This document shows, in pieces, positions 26,429-35,119 of a DNA stretch of 64,000 nucleotides. The stretch is taken from NCBI GenBank assembly GCA_903881085.1, contig CAIRSA010000558.1, positions 31,167-95,166 on the forward strand, written 5' to 3'. Every line of letters begins with the position of its first letter. Within the stretch, counting starts at the first letter, position 1. The notes under the pieces were generated by a model. The model saw nothing but the letters and a program-made list of their open reading frames with translations, searched no databases and was not told the DNA's origin. The stretch is from an uncultured Acidobacteriia bacterium. GTDB lineage: Bacteria > Acidobacteriota > Terriglobia > Bryobacterales > Bryobacteraceae. Both the position numbers and the translations under genes were made by a program.

Positions 26429-26655
26429 CGGTGATCTCGCGTCAGTTAGTGAAAGGGTTAATTGCATCTTACATTAAGACTGGTTAAGAAATCGTTAAAA
26501 AAGGATTTACGGGTAGACATCTCTCCTAAGCGCTGCTTGAGGTTCGATTCAGAAAAGTCACCAGGGTATTTCGCGGAGACCTTCCAGCATTGTAGGGAAC
26601 AATTGAATGATCGCCGTTGGAGAGGCTGACGTGCGATTTTGGACGCTGAGAGTAG

Positions 26656-27230
26656 AGATGGTTTGTCGAGAAAACCTACGCGCAGTACGCGGCACACGCA
26701 AACCGTGAACGAGCTAACCTCGAAAAACCCAAAGACCTCAACGGAATCACCGGCGAGCAACTACCAGTGGCCGGAACAATCCAGCGCACCAACACCAAAG
26801 TCACGATCACGCTGGACACTCCCATCACGATCAAGATCGGGATCTCAGAACGGTACACCAAGGACATTATCTTCAGCGCTTTCGCACAACACCACGCGCA
26901 ATACTACCGAGAACTCCTCCGACAAGAAGCGTTCCAACACGCCATCACGCACCTACAGCATGCACTCGAAAAGCGATCCGGAGAATGCTACGTCATCAAC
27001 ATGGCAAAAGCAGGACACCACCACTCAGAAAGCAACCCACGAGAATTGGAAGTAAAAAACATCCTCGTCCGATTCAACGACACGAGCAACCTCCAACAAC
27101 TAAAGAACGTGCTCTACCAGATCCGCTGCAACGTCTTCCACGGAGAAAAGTCCCAGGCAAACTGAACGACGACCGCATCGTAAAAACGGCAACACCCGTG
27201 CTTCGAGCAATTCTCCGCACGCTTGTTTAA
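26656..27230 (+). pseudogene. HEPN-like (RX4H) protein gene, frameshifted and lacking a clear start
   Basis: The frame is open from 26656 (RWFVEKTYAQYAAH) but has no ATG; the first standard start codon is GTG 26767. It reads through YTKDIIFSAFAQHHAQYYRELL to NVLYQIRCNVFHGEKS, containing R-x4-H as in HEPN ribonuclease-type domains. It then hits TGA at 27163. The neighbouring frame continues as PGKLNDDRIVKTATPVLRAILRTLV to TAA at 27230. Inserting one C in the CCC at about 27151-27153 would join them as HGEKSPGKLNDDR, the usual continuation after this motif. It is therefore a broken gene or a sequence error. It lies just upstream of the peptide/radical SAM pair. Confidence 0.55.
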
Positions 27231-27329
27231 GGCCAGAATTTAAACGTCTACCAGCCTAATACACAAAAGAGAGAAATTGCTCGACAAATAGTTTAATCCT
27301 GCTTGCCGTTGTTGTCCCCGCGCCGGTGT

Positions 27330-27358
27330 TTGCATTGCACCATTTTAATGGATATACT
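27330..27358 (+). promoter_or_regulatory. Sigma-70-type promoter of the peptide/radical SAM cassette
   Basis: TTGCAT at 27330-27335, a spacer of exactly 17 bp, then TATACT at 27353-27358. The start codon at 27382 is 24 bp downstream of the -10 box. This is one of the best -35/-10 pairs in the window. Confidence 0.55.
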
Positions 27359-27381
27359 CAACCAGATTGAGAAGCCAAACC

Positions 27382-27609
27382 ATGACGCACACTTTCCCAC
27401 CGCGAGATTCAATGAAGCACGCCGTTGAGAACGCTCAACCGCGTTTAATGGCAACCACTAACACCGACCCATTTGCAGCAAAGATCAGAATGGCAAGCGC
27501 TGTGAAGTCGAAATGCGAAGAGTTCAATATCTGGCATGCCGCCGCAGACAACGTCACAGCAAATGGAACCGATATCGCCTGGGGCAGCATCACCAAAAGA
27601 ATCGAATAA
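27382..27609 (+). CDS. Candidate RiPP-type precursor peptide
   Basis: 75 residues from ATG 27382 (GAGAAG upstream). It is hydrophilic with no signal peptide or membrane segment. The C-terminal part FNIWHAAADNVTANGTDIAWGS carries the only two tryptophans, as expected of a core region modified at aromatic residues. It ends 41 bp before a radical SAM/SPASM gene and follows a good promoter. No homology is claimed; the call rests on size, position and composition. It could also be an unrelated small protein. Confidence 0.45.
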   Translation: MTHTFPPRDSMKHAVENAQPRLMATTNTDPFAAKIRMASAVKSKCEEFNIWHAAADNVTANGTDIAWGSITKRIE

Positions 27610-27650
27610 GCACGCCGCACACCTGGGCGCGAGCAAAACGGAACGTTAAT

Positions 27651-28751
27651 GTGAAAATAGTAACGACGTTTCACCCCACACCTTTCTGCAATCTCAATTG
27701 CAGCTACTGCTGGGCACCAAATAGGACCGCGACCACCAAAATGAGCATCGACTTGGTTGAAAAAACACTCGACCAAGTCTACAGCAACAACGCACTCTGC
27801 AGCATGGACGTCCTCTGGCTAACGGGCGAGCCACTCGTGCTGGGAGTCCCGTATTTCCGTCAAGTGGTCGATCTGTGCCTCGAAAAAGCACCGCCAAACA
27901 TGCGCCCACAATTCATCGTACAAACGAACGGGACATTGATCGACGAAAACTGGTGCGATTTCTTCACATCGCACGACTTCATCGTAGGCGTCAGCGTTGA
28001 CGGCCCAGCCATTATTCACGACAAACAACGACTATCGCTTCTTGGGAAGCCATCATTTCCGGACGTGGAACGCGGCATCGATCTGCTGATCAAGAAAGGC
28101 GTCAGAGGAGGGGCTATTTGTGTCATTACCAAGGCCACGCTCAGCCTCCCTCCTGATGAACTCTTCCGCTTTTTTCAGGAGAAGAACATCGCATGGAGTT
28201 ACCTGCTCGAAGCGTCTATTGGCGACAACAAAAGCTCGCCCAGCGCATTGACGGCTGACGATCTCCCAAGCCTCGACCGATACTTGGATCGCTTGCTCGA
28301 CTTGTGGGCAGCACACCCCGATTCGTACATCCGAGACTTCGAACAAATCAGCCGACGCATTTTCGGAGGAGCCCAGCCGCGACCGGATGCAGACAATTTG
28401 GGTTGCCTGGACATCCTCAACGTGTCCGCAAACGGGGATTTCTATTGGGGAAACCCCGAACTTATGACGGCAACCCTTGGCCCACTCACCGACATCAGAT
28501 TCAACCTCGAACGCGACGACGTGTGGCGAATCCGATCAAACCCAAAATTCACTGCGTACCAACACCAAGTTCACGAAGGGGTGAAACAATGCCGCGAACA
28601 ATGCACCTACTTCGAAGGCTGCCAAGGCGGCAACCCCGCGCACAAATTTTACGAATTCGGATCCTTCGATGTAACCGCCCACACCAGCTGCAGACTGAAC
28701 GACCAACTCGTTCAAACACTCATGACCCGAAAACTCACCATCGCAAACTAG
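27651..28751 (+). CDS. Radical SAM/SPASM protein, cyclophane-type peptide maturase-like
   Basis: I use GTG 27651; the open frame upstream (from 27513) reads as non-coding. 366 residues. CNLNCSYC (residues 13-20) is the CX3CX2C [4Fe-4S] site, followed by WLTGEPLV (GGEP-like) and QTNGTLID, VSVDGP. The C-terminal part has GCLDILNVSANGDFYW and CREQCTYFEGCQGGNPAHKF followed by YEFGSFDVT and a final Cys, close to the SPASM signature of GrrM/XyeB-type enzymes that crosslink aromatic side chains in peptides. Candidate substrate: the 75-residue peptide at 27382. No transporter or protease gene is nearby. Confidence 0.8.
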   Translation: MKIVTTFHPTPFCNLNCSYCWAPNRTATTKMSIDLVEKTLDQVYSNNALCSMDVLWLTGEPLVLGVPYFRQVVDLCLEKAPPNMRPQFIVQTNGTLIDENWCDFFTSHDFIVGVSVDGPAIIHDKQRLSLLGKPSFPDVERGIDLLIKKGVRGGAICVITKATLSLPPDELFRFFQEKNIAWSYLLEASIGDNKSSPSALTADDLPSLDRYLDRLLDLWAAHPDSYIRDFEQISRRIFGGAQPRPDADNLGCLDILNVSANGDFYWGNPELMTATLGPLTDIRFNLERDDVWRIRSNPKFTAYQHQVHEGVKQCREQCTYFEGCQGGNPAHKFYEFGSFDVTAHTSCRLNDQLVQTLMTRKLTIAN

Positions 28752-28786
28752 CCACATGAGATTGGACCGAAGCCTCCTCGCACACG

Positions 28787-29065
28787 TCAATAATTCACCC
28801 ACAGCACAGAACCTACAACCAAACTCTCCACAATCAAACAACAACCAGAAGCGCCACGAGCGTCCTTATGAACATCGAACAGCCAGACACCAATGGCGTC
28901 AAACTGTACCGCCCAGCATGGAGCCGCAATGAACAGAGATCGAAATCGCACTGTAGCCATCGTCGTGTGCTTCAGCGTCTCCACGGTTTCTTCTTCCGCT
29001 CGTTGCATTAGCAGCAGCCAGCAATTCAGGTTATAGGCCGCCAATCGCATACGCGCGGCATCACC
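28787..29065 (-). pseudogene. IS1380-family transposase C-terminal remnant
   Basis: Read on the minus strand, RLAAYNLNCWLLLMQRAEE and LKHTTMATVRFRSLFIAA match the conserved C-terminal end of IS1380-family transposases as I know it (usual wording YNLNCWLMLF... HTTLATxRLRFLFVAAK). The rest of the transposase is missing; upstream sequence is the end of the lipase gene and the downstream part diverges after FIAAPCW. It is an old fragment marking a rearrangement boundary between the radical SAM island and the lipase gene. Confidence 0.65.
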
Positions 29066-29074
29066 CAGCTCACC

Positions 29075-32000
29075 CTACTGCACGGCGAGCGTCGCCGTGG
29101 CCGGACTGGACGCGCTGCCGACCTGGACGACCACCGGGAGTGCAGAACCTGACGGCGTGCTGGCAGCGAGCTGGATGTTCAACTGCAAGACGCCGTCAAC
29201 GAAAGTCGGGGCCGCGCCGTAGAAGGCGACTGTGGTCGCGACGCCTCCGACAGTGACTGTGGTGTTTTGCGCCAGCCATTTGAGCGTGGACGTGCCGGTG
29301 ATGGAACCGGTGACTCCCGCAGGGTTCGTCTGCCCGCCGCCTGTGAAATACAGCGTCACGTAAGAGCCCTTTGCGGCCGGCGACGACGGGCCGTTGAAGG
29401 TGCCGTCCTGGTTGGCGGCGGCGGCCGGTCCCACGCCCGACGCGGTGAACGTGAAAATCCCCGGCGAAGCGGTGGCGCAGGGGAGCGTCGTAGCCGAGGA
29501 CAGCACGCCCTGATACTGGACTTGCAGCGTGGCCTGCGTGCAGCCCGTCTCTTCGTAAGGAACAATGGCGTTCACCTGCGTTGCCGAAGTGTAGAGCAGC
29601 GGTGCGGCAATCCCGTTGAACAGGACCGTCGTTCCCGCGAGCTGCGAAACCATTTTCCCGGTTGACGGATCGACTGTTCCGGACACGCCAGCCGAAGGCC
29701 CGAGCATCGTACCGCCGATGACGACCAGTTCTCCAGGTGCTACGGTGCCTCCCTTCCAGCTTGCGGCATTCACGACGGCGCTCACGACTACGGGCGGAGC
29801 CGCCGCGCTCACAGTCAGCGTTACTGAGATTGTCTGCGGGCTGTTCGTTGAGCCAGAGGCCGTGACGGTGACCGCGCCGTTATAGGTCTGCGCGGTCAGC
29901 CCGGCCGGATTGATCCCAAGCGTCAGAGTCCCGGCACCGGTCCCGCTGCTTGGCGACACAGTCAGCCATGAGGAACCGGAGGCCGCAGACCAGGCGAGGG
30001 TACCGCCGCCGATATTCGCCACGTTGACCGTCTGTGCTGCCGGAGCGCTGCCGCCCAGCGTATAGGCGAAACTCGCCTTGCTCACGGAAAGAAATATTGA
30101 AGGCGGCGCGGCGTTGACCGTCAGCGTCACTGAGATGGTTCGCGGGCTGTTCGCGGCACCCGAGGCGGTGACGGTGATCGCACCGGTGTAGGTTTGAGCG
30201 GTCAGTCCGGCAGGGTTGATCCCGATAGTCAGCGTCCCGGAGCCGGTGCCGCTGCTAGACGAGACCGTTAGCCAGGATGAGTTGGAAGTCGCAGACCAAG
30301 TGAGGGTGCCCGCACCGGCATTCGTGATGTTAACTGTCTGTGAAGACGGAGTTCCTCCGCCCAGAGTAAATGAAAAGCTGGCTTGGCTCGCTGAAAGCGA
30401 TAGCGAAGGCTGCGGTGCCGCGTTGACCGTCAACGCCACGGAGATCGTCTGCGGGCTGTTCGTTGCGCCGGAGGCCGTGACAGTGACCGTTCCGTTATAG
30501 GTTTGCGCGGTCAGCCCAGCCGGGTTGATCGCGAGTATCAGCGTTCCGGTGCCGACGCCGGAATTCGGCGTGACTGCCAACCATGAACTGCCGGAACTCG
30601 CGGACCAGGTGAGAGTGCCGCCACCTGCATTCGTAATGGTGACCGTCTGCGAAGCCGGAGTGCTGCCGCCCAAGGTATAGGAGAAACCTGCCTGGCGCGC
30701 GGAAAGCGAGATCGCCGGCGGCGGCGCGGCTGCGGCCGTCATGATGTTGACCGTGTGCTGTCCGTTGGAATTCGTCACCTTCAACTGGACAAGCCCGTTG
30801 TAGACCGCAGGAAGAAATGCCGTGATCTGCTGGTCAGAAACACTGGAGGTCGTGAGCGCCGTGCCGTTAGCCGTCAGTTGCGTGCCGGTACCGGCGAAGC
30901 CGCTGCCGTAGACGGTGATGTTCGAACCCGTGGCGACGGTAAGGCCAGGAAGGCCGCCTGTGGCGGAACGGACGGCGGAGATGACAGGCCCAAACTTGAA
31001 CAGCAACGAGCGGCCCGAACCAGCGACCGGCGTGCCCGTGCCGGTCGTCACCTGGGCGTTGGAATGGGTCATGGAGAAACTGTGCTGCCCGTCGGCAATA
31101 AACTCCGAGTAGTAAAGGCTCGCGATCGCATTGGAGGGACCTGCTACGAGCGACCCCGCCGCGTTATCGAAAGTGACGCGCGTCAGGTCCGCGAAAAATG
31201 CGTCGTTAGTTCCCTTTAGGGCGAGCAGCGCGGCGCCATTGCGCGAAAGGAACGGGTCCGCACTGGGCGGATAGCCGACCGACTGCCACACCGTGGTATC
31301 GGCAAGAAATGAGCGCACGATCTGAGCGCTCATATGAGATGCGCTATCAATATCGGCAATGCCTTGGTTCTTGACGCAGCTCATGACGAAACCGTTCAGA
31401 AATGTTGGTGTGGTATGGCAATAGGGGACAATTCTTGTTCGCTGATCCGGCACTGCGAAGCCGAGAGAGCCGCTGGTCAGCGAAACGACGCCGTCTGAGG
31501 CGTTGCTGGTGTTTCCGTATGCACCGGCATTGCCGATGATCGCCAGGGCATCTACACCCCGCAGGTCGTCCTGTCCCTGGTTCCAAGTCGCGAGGTCCCA
31601 GAGAAACTGGTTCCCGAGCGCCATCTCGGATTCCTGCGTGCCGAAGTACGCTGCCTGAAATGATCCGAAATGCGGTGTTGCGATCGTGATCAGTTTTCGG
31701 ACCTTTGGATTGGCGGGTGGCGAGAAGGAGCCGGAACTCTGCCCTTTCCCCGCGAGATAGGCGCGGGCAATCAGCCCGCCCATGCTGTGAACGACGAGAT
31801 CGACCTGGGGGATTGGCGTGCCGTCCGTGTATTGAAGCCCGGCCAGGTAAGTCTTGAGGTTTCCTGCCAGTTGCTCGATTGAAATATCCCCGTAGGTGCA
31901 GTTATTGAAATAGGCGACACCCACGCCGTCCGCCTGGAGCAGTGACGCGAGTTGGCCGAAGGTATCGACTGAAGCCGTGAGCGTGCTGGCGGTAGCGGTA

Positions 32001-32416
32001 TCCCGGCAGACGAGCTGAAATCCGTTGAGCAGGATAACGGGAGGCCGTGCGGCGACGGCCTCGCGCGAAAAGGTGACGGCATCGACAGTGATCTCCAGCG
32101 CAGTCGAAATGTTGCGGCCCTCCGGGCCGAGTCCGTCAATTTCGACGGTATAGTCGCCCGGCGGCGTCGCGGGCGGTATCACGAGTTTCATCCCGGTGGG
32201 TTCCGTCGTCAGGACACGAATGGGGAACTCCAGCGGCGGCGTTGTCCGCGCGGATGTGATCGCCGTCATCGGAGGTACGCCCTCCTTCAGCGCTGCGGTT
32301 CGGGCTTCGCCGGCGACGGCCCGGAACTTCCGGGGAGCAATCGCCTGCGCGACAAGCGTGCCCTCCAGGCAGACGCCCAGAAGAAAGGCGGTATATACTC
32401 TGAAAACGTGATTCAC
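29075..32416 (-). CDS. Secreted lipase-like alpha/beta hydrolase with BACON repeats and TIGR03437
   Basis: GTG 32416 is preceded by AGAGGA; a signal peptide follows (YTAFLLGVCLEGTLVAQA). About residues 120-370 form an alpha/beta hydrolase (PPVILLNGFQLVC and the nucleophile motif VVHSMGGLIARAY near residue 211; a late SHMSAQ may hold the histidine). A bridging IPT-like part is followed by three BACON-type repeats of about 100 residues (each with SSWLxVxxxSGxGxGTL and INPAGLTAQTY), then TIGR03437 (VVVSAVVNAASWKGG to the end). It is probably an extracellular esterase or lipase with carbohydrate- or mucin-binding modules. The repeats share DNA similarity at a spacing of about 300 bp. Confidence 0.85.
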   Translation of the reverse strand: MNHVFRVYTAFLLGVCLEGTLVAQAIAPRKFRAVAGEARTAALKEGVPPMTAITSARTTPPLEFPIRVLTTEPTGMKLVIPPATPPGDYTVEIDGLGPEGRNISTALEITVDAVTFSREAVAARPPVILLNGFQLVCRDTATASTLTASVDTFGQLASLLQADGVGVAYFNNCTYGDISIEQLAGNLKTYLAGLQYTDGTPIPQVDLVVHSMGGLIARAYLAGKGQSSGSFSPPANPKVRKLITIATPHFGSFQAAYFGTQESEMALGNQFLWDLATWNQGQDDLRGVDALAIIGNAGAYGNTSNASDGVVSLTSGSLGFAVPDQRTRIVPYCHTTPTFLNGFVMSCVKNQGIADIDSASHMSAQIVRSFLADTTVWQSVGYPPSADPFLSRNGAALLALKGTNDAFFADLTRVTFDNAAGSLVAGPSNAIASLYYSEFIADGQHSFSMTHSNAQVTTGTGTPVAGSGRSLLFKFGPVISAVRSATGGLPGLTVATGSNITVYGSGFAGTGTQLTANGTALTTSSVSDQQITAFLPAVYNGLVQLKVTNSNGQHTVNIMTAAAAPPPAISLSARQAGFSYTLGGSTPASQTVTITNAGGGTLTWSASSGSSWLAVTPNSGVGTGTLILAINPAGLTAQTYNGTVTVTASGATNSPQTISVALTVNAAPQPSLSLSASQASFSFTLGGGTPSSQTVNITNAGAGTLTWSATSNSSWLTVSSSSGTGSGTLTIGINPAGLTAQTYTGAITVTASGAANSPRTISVTLTVNAAPPSIFLSVSKASFAYTLGGSAPAAQTVNVANIGGGTLAWSAASGSSWLTVSPSSGTGAGTLTLGINPAGLTAQTYNGAVTVTASGSTNSPQTISVTLTVSAAAPPVVVSAVVNAASWKGGTVAPGELVVIGGTMLGPSAGVSGTVDPSTGKMVSQLAGTTVLFNGIAAPLLYTSATQVNAIVPYEETGCTQATLQVQYQGVLSSATTLPCATASPGIFTFTASGVGPAAAANQDGTFNGPSSPAAKGSYVTLYFTGGGQTNPAGVTGSITGTSTLKWLAQNTTVTVGGVATTVAFYGAAPTFVDGVLQLNIQLAASTPSGSALPVVVQVGSASSPATATLAVQ
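29805..30720 (-). repeat. Three tandem BACON-encoding DNA repeats
   Basis: Three copies of about 300 bp lie in tandem inside the lipase gene; the segment beginning near 29815, 30115 and 30421 is nearly the same in each (ACCGTCAGCGT, then GAGATNGT, then CGGGCTGTTCG). They come from domain duplication, not from a mobile element. Confidence 0.7.
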
Positions 32417-33130
32417 GGCAATCCTCTATCGGCGGAAATGCCTGAAATCTGTAGGCGCCTGGGTCATATATGCAGACGAGATCTCCCTGATTGCAACAAC
32501 TTCGAGCGGTGATGATCCGACGCTGTAACGCTCCTAGCCTATTGCGGCCGAGCGTCTGCGCGCGGAAGCGAATTTGTCACGGCGGTCCCGCCCGATGAGC
32601 GGGACTACTTCGTCCTTTGATGCATTCTGCGTTCTACCAGGTGCCCTACTGAAGTTTCGATTTACAACGCAATTTCGTGTATCTCGAAGAGTTGGCATCG
32701 ATTAGCTCACTTAAGATCGGTGAAGCGGCGTTTACCATTTATCTCCTATCCTCTCAGGGTGTACAAACGGCGAGTGGTTCGGCGCTGCATGTTGCCGTAG
32801 TGCTGAACACCATCATATGAAGGCCACACAATACCGAACAGCGATTGCCTTTTGTCGAAACCGTCAGCGGTTAATTGGGGAACTGCACCGCTCCGCCTCT
32901 AAGAGCTTTTATGGGAACGCTACCCATTCTGCTTCGTCTCCTTTTTGGCCGCATACATAAACAATCTCTTATGGGCACGTTGCAGGCGGCTGCTCGGATA
33001 TCAATGACGCATTTCCCTCTGCTTCGCATTCATCGCGACAACCAAAATGCTATGACATCCTGCGCTTTCCGCCTGCGGTCACTGCGCCATGAGATCGCAA
33101 TGATGCGGCTCATAAAAAAGGAGAAACATT
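32417..33130. other. 714-bp stretch without a gene
   Basis: No credible coding frame. It includes a perfect hairpin at 32585-32605 (GTCCCGC, 7-nt loop, GCGGGAC) without a T-run, and the ribosome site AAAAGGAGAAACATT for the next gene. It should also contain the promoters of the lipase gene (minus) and the DUF736 gene (plus). Confidence 0.45.
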
Positions 33131-33439
33131 ATGCAAATCGGCACTTTCAAAAACGACGGCAAAGGCTACTGCGGAACCATCCACACCCTGACGCTAAATG
33201 CTGAAGTGACACTCGAGCCTAACCGCAACGGCGGTGCCAAGGCTCCAGCCTTCCGAGTGTTTCGCGGGGTCCATGAGATCGGTATCGCCTTCGCGAAGAC
33301 ATCCGAGAAGGGCAACGATTACCTGTCCGTCCTGATCGATGATCCGTCCTTCGCCACGCCCGTCTGGGCGAACCTCATCACCAGCTCAACCAACAACGAG
33401 TTGCCGCTGATGTGGGACCGTCCCAAACCCAAGGCTTAG
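33131..33439 (+). CDS. DUF736 family protein
   Basis: 102 residues, ATG after AAAAGGAG. The family pattern is clear: MQIGTFKNDGKGYCGTIHTL, then KAPAFRVFRGVHEIGIAF, then KGNDYLSVLIDDPSFATPVW, then a C-terminal MWDRPKP. DUF736 genes are typical of conjugative plasmids and integrative elements of proteobacteria, usually near replication and partition genes. The function is unknown. It lies 123 bp before the methyltransferase gene, in the same direction. Confidence 0.93.
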   Translation: MQIGTFKNDGKGYCGTIHTLTLNAEVTLEPNRNGGAKAPAFRVFRGVHEIGIAFAKTSEKGNDYLSVLIDDPSFATPVWANLITSSTNNELPLMWDRPKPKA

Positions 33440-33562
33440 CCGCCAGCCCGGCGATGGTTTCAGAACCGTCGCCGGGTTTCCCAGCATCGCAGAAAGAACT
33501 ATTCCAATTGATCGCGGTATGGCACATTGGCAGGCACGAACAACCAGAAGGAGAAATCATGA

Positions 33563-34483
33563 ATGACCGCCATTTACTACAACGAGATCGACCCATACGC
33601 CGCCCAATGGCTTCGCAACCTGATATTGCGAGGCCACCTACCCAGAGGCGACGTGGATGCGCGTTCCATAGCCGCAGTGCAGCCCGATGATCTCCGCGGA
33701 TATATCCAATGTCACTTCTTCGCCGGAGTCGGCGGGTGGCCCCTCGCACTCAGAACAGCAGCCTGGCCAGACGATAGACCCGTTTGGACCGGCAGTTGCC
33801 CCTGCCAGCCCTTCAGTTCCGCCGGTAAGCAACAGGGCAAGGCGGACGACCGCCACCTCTGGCCAGTATGGTTCCGGCTCATCCGGGAGTGCAAACCTCC
33901 AGTCATCTTTGGAGAACAGGTTGCGTCTGCGATTGCCCATGAGTGGCTGGACGAAACCGCTCATGACTTGGAAAGCGAAAGCTACGCCGTCGCGGCGGCA
34001 GTATTGCCAGCTTGCAGTGTCGGCGCGCCCCATCGTAGAGACCGGCTCTGGTTTATGGCCGACACCGCGAGCGAACAAGTGGGGACCGCCGGACAGCCAC
34101 GGGAATGTCAGCATGTGGCCGACGCCCCACAGCAACTGCTCGACCGGCGCAGGATCGCAGGGCCGGGACGGTGGAATGAACTTGCAGACCGCCACCCTAT
34201 GGGCGACGCCTGCGGCGAGAGACTGGAAATCGGCCCACGGTCAGATGACGAGTCTGGAAATGTACGGCACGAAAGGCCGTCCTCTCTCACTACAAGCCAT
34301 GGAGGCTGGGGAGGCGAATGGCTCCTCTGTCCAGACGGAAAAGCGCGGCCAGTTAAACCCGGAGTTCGTGTGCTGGCTAATGGGGTTCCCGCCAGAGTGG
34401 GACGCCTGCGCGCCTACGGCAATGCCATCGTCCCGCAAGTTGCGGCGGAGTTGATTCGCGCCTTCATGCAGTGCAAACCATGA
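33563..34483 (+). CDS. C5-cytosine DNA methyltransferase
   Basis: ATG 33563 is 9 bp after AAGGAG; an out-of-frame ATG lies at 33559. 306 residues. Motif I CHFFAGVGGW, catalytic motif IV GSCPCQPFSSAGK, motif VI reads FGEQV instead of the usual ENV, motif VIII VGAPHRRDRLWF, and a C-terminal AYGNAIVPQVAAELI. The first 50 residues are an unusual N-terminal extension (YYNEIDPYAAQWLRNLI, also seen in phage/plasmid solitary methylases). No restriction partner is present, so it is likely an orphan enzyme that protects the element or regulates it. It is convergent with the gene at 34494, separated by 10 bp. Confidence 0.9.
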   Translation: MTAIYYNEIDPYAAQWLRNLILRGHLPRGDVDARSIAAVQPDDLRGYIQCHFFAGVGGWPLALRTAAWPDDRPVWTGSCPCQPFSSAGKQQGKADDRHLWPVWFRLIRECKPPVIFGEQVASAIAHEWLDETAHDLESESYAVAAAVLPACSVGAPHRRDRLWFMADTASEQVGTAGQPRECQHVADAPQQLLDRRRIAGPGRWNELADRHPMGDACGERLEIGPRSDDESGNVRHERPSSLTTSHGGWGGEWLLCPDGKARPVKPGVRVLANGVPARVGRLRAYGNAIVPQVAAELIRAFMQCKP

Positions 34484-34493
34484 TCCAGCCAGA

Positions 34494-34793
34494 TTACCGG
34501 CCTTGCACTCTACTCTTCGACAGGTCACGGATTTTGAGGCTCGCTTCGCGGGCGGCTTCCGCCAACGCAAGTAAATCAAGCACGCCGTAGCTGATGCTCT
34601 CTTTCCACTCGCCACTCTTTTCGTCTTTATATCGGATGCTTGGAGCGGATGCGGTTAAGAAGCCGCCGTTGGCGCCATGATTGCGCCAGATCGCAATTTC
34701 TACATTGCCAATCTTTACGGTGTCCACAGGACGCTTTGGTCCAGATCCTTGCTGTTCGTCTGATTCTTCGGTTGGTGTGTTCGCTTGGCTCAT
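34494..34793 (-). CDS. Hypothetical plasmid protein
   Basis: 99 residues from ATG 34793 (GGAG upstream). Hydrophilic and Ser/Gln-rich N-terminus, then a compact core with KIGNVEIAIWRNHGANG, SIRYKDEKSGEWKES and a terminal helix YGVLDLLALAEAAREASLKI. I have the impression of a recurrent plasmid-borne family, but no domain name is certain. It lies between the methyltransferase and origin 1, reading away from the origin. Confidence 0.65.
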   Translation of the reverse strand: MSQANTPTEESDEQQGSGPKRPVDTVKIGNVEIAIWRNHGANGGFLTASAPSIRYKDEKSGEWKESISYGVLDLLALAEAAREASLKIRDLSKSRVQGR

Positions 34794-34881
34794 GGTTTAC
34801 TCCATTGAATGGTTAAGAAGTTGCACGACTCACCATAGCGTTATGGGTTGATCATGCAATCACAAAATGCGCTTGGCAAAC

Positions 34882-34906
34882 TTATTCACAGGCGCACTTA
34901 TCCACA
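34882..34906 (+). promoter_or_regulatory. DnaA boxes of origin 1
   Basis: TTATTCACA at 34882-34890 and TTATCCACA (the strict consensus) at 34898-34906, followed by an AT-rich stretch to about 34935 that could be the melting region. Confidence 0.75.
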
Positions 34907-34985
34907 GCCAAGAAATTCAAATTCTTTTAAGTTCAGATTCAGGCAGTGAAAACACCAGAAATCTCAGTGGGTTGATTGCCCTGAT

Positions 34986-35072
34986 TCCTACCAAACGGGC
35001 GGCTTTCTCCTACTAAACGGGCGGACGTCTCCTACCAAGTGGGCGGAGATCTCCTACCAAACGGGCGGCGAG
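34986..35072 (+). repeat. Four 22-bp iterons of replication origin 1
   Basis: TCCTACCAAACGGGCGG and near copies start at 34986, 35008, 35030 and 35052, an exact 22-bp period, 48 bp upstream of the initiator gene. Differences are few (TACT in copy 2, AAGTGGG in copy 3). They should be the Rep binding sites controlling initiation and autoregulation. Confidence 0.92.
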
Positions 35073-35119
35073 TTCACTATCCTACTTGACTCAACGTGAG
35101 GGTAGTGTAAACCGGCGAG

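Noticed and set aside
26430..26655. oriT of the MobF system
   Set aside because: The position is right, but I could not find a convincing inverted repeat or nic-like sequence, so no oriT is annotated.
26639..27055. 138-residue frame rich in Ser/Thr/Arg
   Set aside because: Its composition is that of an out-of-frame shadow of the HEPN-like reading frame, which has the recognisable motif.
29805..30720. Regular repeats that could suggest a CRISPR array or satellite
   Set aside because: The repeats are about 300 bp, in frame, and encode BACON domains in the lipase-like protein; they lack the short repeat/spacer form.
32585..32605. Hairpin as a rho-independent terminator
   Set aside because: The stem is perfect but no T-run follows on either strand.
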